Shown here one piece after another: positions 10,022-21,257 of a stretch of DNA of 64,000 nucleotides. Source of the DNA: Bradyrhizobium sp. WSM471 (lineage in GTDB: Bacteria; Pseudomonadota; Alphaproteobacteria; Rhizobiales; Xanthobacteraceae); contig NZ_CM001442.1 in assembly GCF_000244915.1 (NCBI RefSeq), positions 992,001 through 1,056,000 of the forward strand, given 5' to 3'. The stretch's first letter is position 1, and the number at the start of each line of letters is the position of its first letter. The notes beneath the pieces are model-generated. The model searched no databases and was not told the DNA's origin. It saw only the letters and a program-made list of their open reading frames with translations. The translations under genes were made by a program, and so were the position numbers.

Positions 10022-10798
10022 ATGCAACCACCTGACCCGAGAAAGCCGATGCAACCGACCTCCGATTTCGACCCCGGAAAGCTCGCCAAATCGCTGCTGC
10101 GGCGGTCACGGCAGGGGGCATTGGCGACGTTGATGGCAGGCAGCGGCGATCCCTATTGCTCCCTGGTCAATCTGGCGAGCCATCCGGATGGCTCTCCGAT
10201 CCTGCTGATCTCGGGATTGGCCCTGCACACCAGGAACATCCTGGCCGACAGCCGGGTGTCCCTGATGCTGGACGAGCGGGCGGCGGGCGATCCGCTGGAA
10301 GGCGCCCGGATCATGCTGTCCGGCCGTGCCGAGCCGGCCGATGCCGACAAGGATCTGCTCCAGCGACGGTATCTCAATGCCCATCCCTCGGCGGAAGCTT
10401 TTGTTTCCTTTAAGGATTTCTCCTTCTTCCGGATTCGACCCACGGGAACCCATCTGGTCGCCGGCTTCGGCCGGATCGTCGACCTCAAGCCGGACCAATT
10501 CCTCACGGACCTCACGGGGGCCGAGGACTTGCTGGCGGCGGAGGAGGGGGCGGTCGCGCACATGAATGCCGACCACCGCGACGCCATGGGCCTCTATGCA
10601 ACAAAGCTGCTCGGCGCTGCCGTAGGCGACTGGCGCTGCACCGGCTGCGATCCGGAGGGCCTCGACATGCAGGACGGCCAGACCGCCTTGCGGTTGGATT
10701 TTCCGGAGCGCGTGGTTGATGGCACGGCGCTGCGCAAGATGCTGGTTCGCCTCGCCGGCGAAGCGCGCACCAGGATGGACGAGAGCGCAACAGATTGA
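10022..10798 (+). CDS. HugZ-like haem/flavin split-barrel protein with DUF2470 domain
   Basis: A 258-residue protein. The N-terminal two thirds is a pyridoxamine-phosphate-oxidase-like split barrel (SRQGALATLMAGSGDPYCSL onward). The C-terminal 85 residues are the DUF2470 domain, with the typical HMNADHRDAM motif. Members of this arrangement (HugZ/HutZ) bind or break down haem, but many homologues bind other cofactors. The start could be the first ATG (10022) or the one nine codons in (10049); neither has a strong ribosome site. Soluble; no signal peptide. Confidence 0.85.
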   Translation: MQPPDPRKPMQPTSDFDPGKLAKSLLRRSRQGALATLMAGSGDPYCSLVNLASHPDGSPILLISGLALHTRNILADSRVSLMLDERAAGDPLEGARIMLSGRAEPADADKDLLQRRYLNAHPSAEAFVSFKDFSFFRIRPTGTHLVAGFGRIVDLKPDQFLTDLTGAEDLLAAEEGAVAHMNADHRDAMGLYATKLLGAAVGDWRCTGCDPEGLDMQDGQTALRLDFPERVVDGTALRKMLVRLAGEARTRMDESATD

Positions 10799-10862
10799 AC
10801 GCTGCTGCCGATCGCGGCGACCCAAGACCATAATTGGTCAGAAGGCGGCCGGCGAGAGCGTC

Positions 10863-13457
10863 ATGGCAGAATGGAATAAACTAACGCTGGTTGCGGGTTT
10901 GACGCTCGCGATCACCGCATCGCTTGTCACGCCCAGCCTTGCCCAGAAAGGTCTCGCCGCGGAGAGCGCGCGGATCAACGCACTGATGAGCGCCGGCAGA
11001 TATTCGGAAGCACTGCCCTTGGCGCAAGGCATGGTCGCGAGCCTGGAGAAGAGCGACACCGGTCGCGAACTCGCCGCCGCGCTGAACAACCTCGGCCAGG
11101 TTCATGCCGGTCAGGGCCACGACGATCTGGCAGAGCCGCTCTACAAGCGCGCCATCATGCTGATGGAAAGGTCGCTCGGTCTCGAAACCCCGTTGATTGG
11201 CGCCGAACTGAGCAATCTCGCCGCGCTCTACCAGCGGCAGAGCCGCTATGCCGAGGCCGAGCCGCTGTTCAGGCGCGCGCTCGCCGTTCGCGAGAAGGGA
11301 TTGTCGCGCGAGCATCCCGATGTCGGCCAGTCGCTCAATAATCTCGCCACGCTCTACGTGAAACAGCAGCACTATGCCGACGCGGAACCGTTGTTTCAGC
11401 GGGCGCTCGCGATCTATCAGAAGGCCGGCGGCCCCGAGCATCCGGCAGTGGCCACGGTCCTGAACAATCTCGGCCAGGTCTATCGCGATCTCAACCGCGA
11501 TTCGGATGCGGAAGCGCCGATCAAGCGCTCGCTCGCGATCCGGGAGAAGGTGCTGGGACCGGATCATCCCGACGTCGCGCGCTCGCTGAACAATCTCGCC
11601 GGCCTCTACGAGCACCAGCAGCGCTACGGCGACGCCGAGCCGCTCTATCGCCGTGCGCTGGTCATCCGCGAACGCGCGCTTGGGCCTGATCATCCTGAGG
11701 TCATGACCTCGACCAGCAATCTCGCTTATTTCCTCTACGTGGCCGGGCGCACCGCGGACGCATTGCCGTTCGCGGAAACAACGCTTCGGGGCGATCGCGC
11801 CCAGTTGCGCGTCGTGTTGCCGGTCCTGTTCGCCGCGCGCCAACAAGGTCTGCTGCCCAGCGACAAGGCGCTGGACGAAGCGCTCGCCGCGATCCAGCGC
11901 GGCACGCAATCCTCCGCCGCATCCGCCGTGAACAAGCTTGCGGTGCGGCTTGCCGCCGGCAGCGACCGGCTCGCGGAGCTGGTGCGCCGGGACCAGGATC
12001 TCGCGGCTGAGTCCGAGGCACTCGACAAGGCGATCGTCACCGCGGTGTCGAAGCAATCCGCGCAGCGCGATCTCGCAACCGAGCAGCGCAGCCGCGCGCG
12101 GATTGCAACGATTGCGAACGAGCGTGCGGGCTTGCAGAAGACGCTCGCGGTCGAGTTTCCCGACTACGCGTCGCTCTCCAATCCCCTGCCGTTGACGATA
12201 AAGGACATCCAGCTGCTGCTGTCGGCCGACGAGGCGATGGTGCTCTACTCCGTCGTCGACAAGCAGAGCTATGTCGTCGCGATCACGCGCGAGGGCGTCG
12301 ATTGGAAGGCCATTTCGCTCGGCGCCGATGCGCTGACGCAGAAGGTGACGGCATTCCGCAAGGGACTCGACGTCGGCAAAGCGCGCGATGCCTCCGGCAA
12401 ATCCGGATTGTTCGATCTCGCGCTCGCCAACGAACTCCATGTCGCGCTGCTTGGTCCGGTCGAGGCGTTGACAAAGGACAAGCGCAGCCTGCTGGTGGTG
12501 CCGTCGGCTGCGCTGACCGCATTGCCGTTTCATCTGCTGGTCACCGAGAAGCCGCAGGCTGCGATCCCGGACACGCTCGAAGGCTATCGCGGCGCCGCCT
12601 GGCTGCTGCGGCGTCAGGCCGTCTCGGTGCTGCCATCGGTCGTGAGCCTGAAATCGCTGCGCGCCTTCGCGCGCCGGGACCAGAGCGTGAAGCCGATGAC
12701 CGGCTTCGGCGATCCCGTGTTCAATCCCGCACTGGAAGCGCCCGCCGAGCGACGCGCCGCGAGCGGCAAGGTCGCCGCGCGCAGCATCGCGACCATTGCT
12801 TATAGCGATTTCTGGCGCGGTGCCGGCGTCGATCGCGCGCGGCTTGCGCACGCGCTGCCGCAACTGCCCGACACCGCCGATGAGTTGAACGCGGTGGCCA
12901 GGGATGTCGGGGCTTCCGCGGCCGATATTCATCTCGGCCGCGACGCCAGCGAGACGACGCTCAAGCGAGCAGCGCTTGCTCAATACGGCATCATCTACTT
13001 TGCCACCCACGGCCTCGTTGCCGGCGACATCAAGGGACTGGGTGAGCCCTCGCTCGCGCTCTCCATTCCCGATCAGCCCACGGAGCTCGACGACGGTCTG
13101 CTCACCGCAAGTGAAGTCGCCCAGCTCAAGCTCAATGCGGATTGGGTTGTGCTGTCGGCCTGCAACACCATCGCAGGCGATAAGCCCGGCGCCGAGGCCC
13201 TGTCGGGACTGGCGCGCTCGTTCTTCTACGCCGGTGCGCGCGCTCTCCTGGTCTCGCATTGGGCCGTGGATTCGGAAGCTGCCACCCGCTTGACCACATC
13301 GACTTTCGAGCTGCTCAAAAACGAACCAAAGATCGGGCGTGCTGAAGCCTTGCGCCGCGCGATGTTAACCTATGTTGACGACACCTCGTCACCGCGCAAC
13401 GCCTATCCCGCGATGTGGGGGCCCTTCGAGCTCATCGGCGAAGGCGAGGTAAGATAG
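10863..13457 (+). CDS. TPR-CHAT protein (caspase-HetF family), exported
   Basis: An 864-residue protein. The start at 10863 gives a clear signal peptide (MAEWNKLTLVAG...SLAQ); the open frame continues upstream through the hugZ-like gene but that is a shadow. Residues about 35-330 hold kinesin-light-chain-type TPR repeats of about 42 residues (AEPLFRRALAVREK..., NNLA.LY). A helical middle follows. The C-terminal CHAT domain has both dyad residues: His716 in YFATHG and Cys767 in VVLSACNT, then GLARSFFYAGARALLVSHW. CHAT domains are caspase-like proteases often regulated by attached repeats. An exported TPR-CHAT of this shape is common in Bradyrhizobium-like genomes; its substrate is unknown. Confidence 0.88.
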   Translation: MAEWNKLTLVAGLTLAITASLVTPSLAQKGLAAESARINALMSAGRYSEALPLAQGMVASLEKSDTGRELAAALNNLGQVHAGQGHDDLAEPLYKRAIMLMERSLGLETPLIGAELSNLAALYQRQSRYAEAEPLFRRALAVREKGLSREHPDVGQSLNNLATLYVKQQHYADAEPLFQRALAIYQKAGGPEHPAVATVLNNLGQVYRDLNRDSDAEAPIKRSLAIREKVLGPDHPDVARSLNNLAGLYEHQQRYGDAEPLYRRALVIRERALGPDHPEVMTSTSNLAYFLYVAGRTADALPFAETTLRGDRAQLRVVLPVLFAARQQGLLPSDKALDEALAAIQRGTQSSAASAVNKLAVRLAAGSDRLAELVRRDQDLAAESEALDKAIVTAVSKQSAQRDLATEQRSRARIATIANERAGLQKTLAVEFPDYASLSNPLPLTIKDIQLLLSADEAMVLYSVVDKQSYVVAITREGVDWKAISLGADALTQKVTAFRKGLDVGKARDASGKSGLFDLALANELHVALLGPVEALTKDKRSLLVVPSAALTALPFHLLVTEKPQAAIPDTLEGYRGAAWLLRRQAVSVLPSVVSLKSLRAFARRDQSVKPMTGFGDPVFNPALEAPAERRAASGKVAARSIATIAYSDFWRGAGVDRARLAHALPQLPDTADELNAVARDVGASAADIHLGRDASETTLKRAALAQYGIIYFATHGLVAGDIKGLGEPSLALSIPDQPTELDDGLLTASEVAQLKLNADWVVLSACNTIAGDKPGAEALSGLARSFFYAGARALLVSHWAVDSEAATRLTTSTFELLKNEPKIGRAEALRRAMLTYVDDTSSPRNAYPAMWGPFELIGEGEVR

Positions 13458-13756
13458 GGTGGACTTGGAATTTACATTGAGACTGTCTATCGCATTGTGC
13501 GTCGCAATAACCTCGGGAAACGCCGAAACGCACATTTGGTTGCGCGATCATTGTTGATTTTTGATGCGCCTGCTCAGAGCTGACATGCGCGACGTTTGGC
13601 GCGGTCCTTGAATAAACCAAATCCTAAGGGATCAGCTTGGCAACGCCAGCGTTCATCAGTATTAGGTCGTCCAACCGAGGCCGAACGGCCTGTAATCACG
13701 GTGACCGCGGCGGCGCCAAGCATGATCGCGCTGAGTGGGTTCTAGGAGGATTTTTC
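13458..13756. promoter_or_regulatory. Leader and promoter region of pckA, no gene seen
   Basis: About 300 bases between the CHAT gene and pckA without a convincing gene. An open frame that enters pckA from 13637 has no ribosome site and no family match in its extra residues. A 14-base palindrome (AGGCCGAACGGCCT, 13678-13691) and a strong Shine-Dalgarno (AGGAGGA, 13744-13750) are visible. I could not pick a confident promoter. Confidence 0.5.
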
Positions 13757-15373
13757 GTGCAAGAGACGGGCGTGCGCAACGGTGCCTTCGGCGCCGACAA
13801 ATTCGGCTTAAAGAATCTCAAGCAGGTTCACTGGAACCTCGGTGCGCCGCAACTCTATCAATACTCACTCTCGGCGGGCGAGGCGGTGCTGTCGGCCGAT
13901 GGCGCGCTCTGCGCCGACACCGGCGAGTTTACCGGCCGCAGCCCCAAGGACAAATTCACGGTGCGTGACGCCACCACCGACAAGAAGATGTGGTGGGCCG
14001 GCAACCAGTCGATCACCGCAGAGCAGTTCGAGACGCTCTACCAGGACTTCCTCAAGCATGCCGAAGGCAAGTCGCTGTTCGCACAGGACCTCTATGGCGG
14101 CGCCGATCCGGCTTATCGCATCAAGACCCGCGTCTTCACCGAGCTCGCCTGGCACTCGCTGTTCATCCGCACGCTGCTGATCCGTCCCGAGGCGATCGAG
14201 CTCTCGGCGTTCGTGCCCGAGCTCACCATCATCGACATGCCGAGCTTCCGCGCCGATCCGAAGCGCCATGGCTGCAAGTCGGAGAACGTCGTCGCGATCG
14301 ATTTCGCCCGCAAGATCGTGCTCATCGGCGGCTCTTACTATGCCGGCGAGATGAAGAAGTCGGTCTTCACCACGCTGAACTACTATCTGCCTGAGCGCGG
14401 CGTGATGCCGATGCATTGCTCGGCCAATGTCGGCGCCAAGGGCGATGCCGCAATCTTCTTCGGCCTGTCCGGCACCGGCAAGACCACGCTGTCAGCCGAT
14501 CCGAACCGCACGCTGATCGGCGATGACGAGCACGGCTGGGGCCCGAACGGTGTCTTCAATTTCGAAGGCGGCTGCTACGCCAAGTGCATCAAGCTGTCGC
14601 AGGAAGCCGAGCCCGAGATCTACGCCGCCTCGACCCGCTTCGGTGCAGTGCTCGAGAATTGCGTGCTCGACGAAGACACCCGCGTGGTCGATTTCGACGA
14701 CGGCTCCAAGACCGAGAACACGCGTTCGGCCTATCCGCTCGAATTCATCCCGAACGCCTCGCGCACCGGCCGCGCGCCGCAGCCGAAGAACGTGGTGATG
14801 CTTGCCGCCGACGCCTTTGGCGTGCTGCCGCCGATCGCCAAGCTCTCGCCGGCGCAGGCGATGTATCACTTCCTGTCGGGCTACACCGCGAAGGTCGCGG
14901 GCACCGAGCGCGGTCTCGGCAACGAGCCACAGCCGGAATTCTCGACCTGCTTCGGTTCGCCCTTCCTGCCGCTCGACCCCAGCGTCTATGGCAACATGCT
15001 GCGCGACCTGATCGCCCAGCACAATGTCGATTGCTGGCTGGTCAACACCGGGTGGACCGGCGGCAAGTACGGCACCGGCTCGCGCATGCCGATCAAGGTG
15101 ACGCGCGCGCTGCTCACCGCCGCGCTCGACGGCTCGCTTCGCAACGTCCAATTCCGCACCGACAAATATTTCGGCTTCGCGGTCCCGACCGCGCTGCCGG
15201 GCGTGCCGAGCGAGATCCTCAATCCGGTCAACACCTGGAAGGACAAGGACGAGTTCGACAAGACCGCCCGCGCGCTGGTCGGCATGTTCCAGAAGAACTT
15301 TGCCAAGTTCGAAGCCCAGGTCGACGCCGAGGTCCGCGCCGCCGCACCGGACGTGAAGCTCGCGGCGGAGTAA
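13757..15373 (+). CDS. pckA: Phosphoenolpyruvate carboxykinase (ATP)
   Basis: Converts oxaloacetate and ATP to phosphoenolpyruvate, the entry step of gluconeogenesis from C4-dicarboxylates. The start is a GTG seven bases after AGGAGGA, giving [20 protein letters not shown] and 538 residues, the family length; the longer frame start at 13637 is rejected. Motifs: P-loop GLSGTGKT at 236-243, kinase-2 region GDDEHGWG at 255-262, and substrate-binding RSPKDKF near 61-67. In many alphaproteobacteria pckA lies right beside chvI; here two genes intervene. A strong terminator follows. Confidence 0.97.
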   Translation: MQETGVRNGAFGADKFGLKNLKQVHWNLGAPQLYQYSLSAGEAVLSADGALCADTGEFTGRSPKDKFTVRDATTDKKMWWAGNQSITAEQFETLYQDFLKHAEGKSLFAQDLYGGADPAYRIKTRVFTELAWHSLFIRTLLIRPEAIELSAFVPELTIIDMPSFRADPKRHGCKSENVVAIDFARKIVLIGGSYYAGEMKKSVFTTLNYYLPERGVMPMHCSANVGAKGDAAIFFGLSGTGKTTLSADPNRTLIGDDEHGWGPNGVFNFEGGCYAKCIKLSQEAEPEIYAASTRFGAVLENCVLDEDTRVVDFDDGSKTENTRSAYPLEFIPNASRTGRAPQPKNVVMLAADAFGVLPPIAKLSPAQAMYHFLSGYTAKVAGTERGLGNEPQPEFSTCFGSPFLPLDPSVYGNMLRDLIAQHNVDCWLVNTGWTGGKYGTGSRMPIKVTRALLTAALDGSLRNVQFRTDKYFGFAVPTALPGVPSEILNPVNTWKDKDEFDKTARALVGMFQKNFAKFEAQVDAEVRAAAPDVKLAAE

Positions 15374-15395
15374 GGTTGTTCTGTCTTTGATCGCA

Positions 15396-15423
15396 AAAGG
15401 GCGGCCGCGAGGCCGCCCTTTTT
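15396..15423 (+). terminator. Rho-independent terminator of pckA
   Basis: Eleven-base stem AAAGGGCGGCC (15396-15406), tetraloop GCGA, matching arm GGCCGCCCTTT and a run of T to 15423. It begins 23 bases after the pckA stop codon. Confidence 0.9.
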
Positions 15424-15454
15424 GTTTGTGCGCGACTGCAAGCACATACTCGGT

Positions 15455-15594
15455 GTCGTCCCGGCGAAGGCCGGGACCCATACCGCGTGATCTATCGAGG
15501 GAGTGCGGTGCAGATACCGGCGAAGAGGACGTCACTACGAGCCTTCGCCAAACCAAGCCCTGTGGTTATGGGTCCCGGACTTCGCCGGGACGAC
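15455..15594. repeat. R1 palindromic doublet, about 140 bp
   Basis: Two inverted copies of the R1 hairpin. Left arm GTCGTCCCGGCGAAGGCC... ends in GGGACCCAT at 15481; right arm starts ATGGGTCCCGGAC at 15568 and ends CCGGGACGAC at 15594. The 86-base core has no gene and ends in CTGTGGTT, as in the other R1 doublets at 53796 and 55807. Confidence 0.85.
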
Positions 15595-15608
15595 GCTGGG
15601 ATGATACT

Positions 15609-16424
15609 TCACGCCTTGAAATACGCGATCTGCGTGGTCGTCGCGAGCAGCCTTCCGTTCGGCGACCACAGCTCGGCGTTCTGGTCGGCGTAGCTCTTGT
15701 GCATGATCTTTGAATCTGCGGTCGCCAGCACGCGGGTGATGTCCTCGGCCGCGAGCTCTTCGCTGTCGGTGTGGAAATAGGTCGTCAGCGACACCGTGCC
15801 GAACGGCACCAGCTCGCGCCGGGCGTGGAAGATGCGCCCGAAGAAGGCGTCCGACATCGACATCAGCGACGGCATGTCGAGCTTGCGCGGCTCGCGATCA
15901 CTGATCCAGAGCTTTGAGTAGGTGCCGGCGAGCTCGGACTTGGGCGGGCCGATCCGCATCTCGCCCTCGACGAAGCGGAATTCATACTGGTTGGCCCAGG
16001 ACGCCGCGATCTTCGGGAACGGCATCGTCTGTTCAAACGGCTTTGCATCCGGATATTGCGCCACCCTGTGCTCCCAGGACGGCCGGCGTTCGGCGAATAC
16101 GGCGGTGGCGAGCGTTGCGACCTCGCCGCCGCCTTGCGACAGTTCGACGCTCCAGTGCTGGCTGGAGCGGTTGGCCTTCACCAGCCGCACGTCCAGATCG
16201 AACGGCCCCTTCGCGATCGGCGCGCAGTAATTGACGGTGAGCGCCAGCGGATCGCCGGCACGTTCCGGATGCTCGATCAGCGCGCGCAAAATGGTCGCAG
16301 CCGTGACGCCGCCGAACGGGCCGACAAAGGCCCAATAGTCGTCGCTGGTATGTCCCTGCCAGCTCGAGTCGCCGGCGGTGACGCGGGTGGCGTCGTCGAA
16401 AGGGTGCGGGAGTTTGGCGTGCAT
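15609..16424 (-). CDS. Acyl-CoA thioesterase-like protein (double hot-dog)
   Basis: A 271-residue protein resembling the TesB-like/4HBT_3 double hot-dog thioesterases: an N-terminal half with GPFGGVTAATILRAL and a C-terminal half with MSMSDAFFGRIF and a late Asp/Tyr region (LATADSKIMHKSYADQNAEL). Members hydrolyse acyl-CoA esters; the chain length cannot be told. It is a single gene, and its 3' end abuts an R1 repeat. Confidence 0.8.
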   Translation of the reverse strand: MHAKLPHPFDDATRVTAGDSSWQGHTSDDYWAFVGPFGGVTAATILRALIEHPERAGDPLALTVNYCAPIAKGPFDLDVRLVKANRSSQHWSVELSQGGGEVATLATAVFAERRPSWEHRVAQYPDAKPFEQTMPFPKIAASWANQYEFRFVEGEMRIGPPKSELAGTYSKLWISDREPRKLDMPSLMSMSDAFFGRIFHARRELVPFGTVSLTTYFHTDSEELAAEDITRVLATADSKIMHKSYADQNAELWSPNGRLLATTTQIAYFKA

Positions 16425-16518
16425 CGTTCAATCCGGCTTCCAATGACGAACGTCATATCACGTCCGCCGCCGGCTTGTGCAATTACCTCGTGGGTAACCG
16501 ATTTCACCTCGCGGAAAT

Positions 16519-19044
<2,526 letters not shown>

Positions 19045-19240
19045 TTCCTGGTCGCGAGAACACTACTGACCCTACGCATCTTGCCTCTGTACCGGAACCA
19101 TTGCTGGTGCGACCGTGCACTGCGCTGGCGTAAAATTATGCAAGGAACGGGCCGATTTGGGAACCCGGACGCATACGGGGAAACCTGGATTAGGTGCTAG
19201 AATGGCGGCCAATTCAGCCATCAGTGTGGAGGAGACGTCC

Positions 19241-19498
19241 ATGAAAGCTCTGATGAGACCTGTGATGCGACGGCTGATCGAAATCGCCGCGGCCACCTTC
19301 CTCGTCGTCTGCATCACCGCTTCCAGCGCCGCCTTCGCCGCCGGCAAGATCGGCCGCAGCGCCGACGGCCTGAGCTGCGCGGTTTCGCTCCCGCAAAACG
19401 CATCCCCCGCCGCCCGCTGCGCCGCCATCAAGCGCCAATGCGGCGGCAAGTTTTATGCGAGCGCGTGTGGGGAAAAGTTGATGTCGGCGGCGAATTGA
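19241..19498 (+). CDS. Small exported cysteine-containing protein, unknown function
   Basis: An 85-residue protein. The start at 19241 has GGAGGAG about 7 bases upstream. The first about 35 residues form a signal peptide (RRLIEIAAATFLVVCITASS...AFAA). The mature part of about 50 residues has four cysteines (SCAV, RCAA, QCGG, ACGE), enough for two disulfides. I do not recognise a family. Confidence 0.6.
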   Translation: MKALMRPVMRRLIEIAAATFLVVCITASSAAFAAGKIGRSADGLSCAVSLPQNASPAARCAAIKRQCGGKFYASACGEKLMSAAN

Positions 19499-19560
19499 GT
19501 GGCTCGTGCAACGAAGTAAGGTGTCGTCCTGGCGAAAGCCAGGATCCATTACCCCGACCG

Positions 19561-19845
19561 TCAGAGAAGGCCCGACCGGTCATTCCAGTCGGGATTCTTC
19601 ACCTCGATCAGCTTGATCTTCCAGTCCCGCTTCCAGAACTTCAATTGCTTCTCGCGCGCGATAGCTTCCTGCGGAGTGGCAAATACTTCGACGTGCACCA
19701 GGCGGAAGATCTTGTATTTCAGAACGAACTTCGAACCGCGACCCGAACGGTGCAGCTCAAGCCGTGCGCGGATGTCATTGGTGATTCCGATATAGATCGT
19801 GCCGTGATGGCGGCTTGCGAGAATGTAGACGAAGTAGCTGCTCAT
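19561..19845 (-). CDS. Small GIY-YIG endonuclease-family protein (UPF0213/YhbQ-like)
   Basis: A 94-residue single-domain nuclease. Start at 19845 gives MSSYFVYILASRHHGTIYIG; the GIY-YIG pair appears as VYI and YIG, then NDIRARLELH, the catalytic glutamate region EAIAREKQLKFWK, and the usual C-terminal NPDW. The family cuts DNA by a single-metal mechanism; the cellular role of these small stand-alone forms is not settled. The stop codon is 11 bases from the R1 arm on one side, and the IS begins 40 bases upstream of the start, so its native promoter is probably separated. Confidence 0.88.
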   Translation of the reverse strand: MSSYFVYILASRHHGTIYIGITNDIRARLELHRSGRGSKFVLKYKIFRLVHVEVFATPQEAIAREKQLKFWKRDWKIKLIEVKNPDWNDRSGLL

Positions 19846-19955
19846 GGCCCAACCTCGCAAAAAGCAACGCTGACCGGGGTGATGGTGTGGACGGCCCCCT
19901 ACGGCATCAGTGTGCCAGAATGAGGTTGTCAGAAACTCATTCACAGGAGCCGTCC

Positions 19956-21005
19956 GTGAGCCAGATTATCCGCATTGGGATGGATACGTCGAAGTATATC
20001 TTTCAACTGCATGGGGTGGATGCCTCGGAGCAGGTCGTGCTGCGCAAACGGCTTGGCCGCAAGGGGATGCTGGAGTTCTTTGCCAAGCTGCCGCCGACGG
20101 TGGTGGTGATCGAGGCGTGTGGGGCGGCTCACGTCCTGGCGCGAGAGCTAGGTAAGCTGGGACACACAGCCAAGCTGATCGCTCCGCAGCTGGTGAAACC
20201 CTACGTGGCGCGCAATAAGAACGATGGGCGCGATGCAGAGGGGCTGTGCGAGGCGGCGAGCCGGCCGCGGATGCGCTATGTGCCGGTGAAAACCGCCGAG
20301 CAACAGGCCGCGCTGATGCTGCTGGGCATCCGCGAACAACTGGTCGTGCGACGCACTCAACTTTCCAACATGATCCGCGGCTATGCGGCGGAGTTCGGTC
20401 TGATCGAGGCCAAGGGGCTGGACAAGCTGGTCTCGTTCCTGGCCGCAATCGAGCACGATGAAAGGGTGCCGACGCTGGCCCGCGAACTGTTTGCGACGCT
20501 TGCCCGCCAATATGATCAGGTGCAGGTCGAGCTGAAGGCAGTGGAGGCGAAGCTTCTCGCCTGGCACCGTGCCAATGCCTTGAGCCGTCGTTTGGCTCAG
20601 ATCCCGGGGATCGGTCCGGTCACCGCCGCAGCACTGGTGATGAAGGCACCCGATCCTCACGCCTTCCGCTCGGGACGGCTGTTTGCCGCCTGGCTCGGCC
20701 TGACCCCAAAGGACCATTCCACCGCGGGAAAGACCAGGCTCGGCAAGATAACCCGTGCAGGCGATGAGACCTTGCGTCAGCTGCTGGTGCTTGGGGCAAC
20801 TTCGGTGGTCAAGATCGCCAAATCGAAAGCTCGTGGGCCGAGCTGGCTGATCGAGCTTTTGAAGCGCAAAACACCGAAGCTGGCGGCGGTGGCGCTGGCC
20901 AACAAGATGGCCCGCATCGCCTGGAAGCTGATGACGACGGGAGAGCAATACGATCGCGCGCGGCTAGGGGCGCAAAACGAGGCCCAAACGGCCGCTGCCG
21001 TGTGA
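19956..21005 (+). CDS. IS110-family DEDD transposase, intact
   Basis: A 349-residue recombinase. GTG start chosen because AGGAG lies 7 bases upstream; a frame start at 19815 would lie outside the element. N-terminal RuvC-like DEDD domain: Asp10 (IGMDTSK), Glu53 (VIEACG), Asp90 and Asp93 (NKNDGRDAEG). C-terminal transposase-20 domain: IPGIGPVTAAAL at about 216-227, then the serine region FRSGRLFAAWLG (about 237-248) and RLGKITRAGDETLRQLL. No frameshift or stop, so it may be active. IS110 recombinases use a guide (bridge) RNA encoded in the element. Confidence 0.95.
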   Translation: MSQIIRIGMDTSKYIFQLHGVDASEQVVLRKRLGRKGMLEFFAKLPPTVVVIEACGAAHVLARELGKLGHTAKLIAPQLVKPYVARNKNDGRDAEGLCEAASRPRMRYVPVKTAEQQAALMLLGIREQLVVRRTQLSNMIRGYAAEFGLIEAKGLDKLVSFLAAIEHDERVPTLARELFATLARQYDQVQVELKAVEAKLLAWHRANALSRRLAQIPGIGPVTAAALVMKAPDPHAFRSGRLFAAWLGLTPKDHSTAGKTRLGKITRAGDETLRQLLVLGATSVVKIAKSKARGPSWLIELLKRKTPKLAAVALANKMARIAWKLMTTGEQYDRARLGAQNEAQTAAAV

Positions 21006-21257
21006 TCGAAAGATTCGGCCGACCGGCGGGTTAGCCCCACCGGCCGAACCGGAGCTGCAAGAGCAGAGGAGATGGTGCGATCGATCGTTCGAGATGCGAG
21101 CAAATCCGTAGGACCCATTGGCCGAATAAGGTCGCATGGGTGATTGGAACTCGTGTCGCGAAAACCATCTTGGCCAGCGGTCCGACAAAGCCGCATCAAC
21201 AGGCCGGACATATGGATGCAAGCGATCCGATCAAACCTCACTAAGCTCTTGTGCCAC
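21006..21257. ncRNA. Candidate bridge-RNA region of the IS110-family element
   Basis: This 252-base stretch lies between the transposase stop and the right inverted repeat and has no gene. IS1111-type elements are known to encode their guide RNA at this end. I see locally self-complementary runs (for example CCGGCGGGTTAGCCCCACCGG around 21022-21042) but did not fold it. The whole gene-less interval extends to 21425: it also holds the right R1 arm (21273-21299) and about 125 AT-richer bases before the next gene, in which I see nothing else. Confidence 0.4.

Noticed and set aside
1961..13457. A caspase-based anti-phage system formed by the two caspase-fold genes
   Set aside because: The genes are 7.5 kb apart with housekeeping genes between, both products look exported, and no effector or phage-sensing partner is nearby.
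13637..13756. Extra 40 N-terminal codons of pckA
   Set aside because: No ribosome site, whereas GTG at 13757 has an ideal one and gives the family length.
19815..19955. Upstream extension of the IS transposase by 47 codons
   Set aside because: It starts outside the IS, inside the GIY-YIG gene region, and lacks a ribosome site; GTG at 19956 has one.
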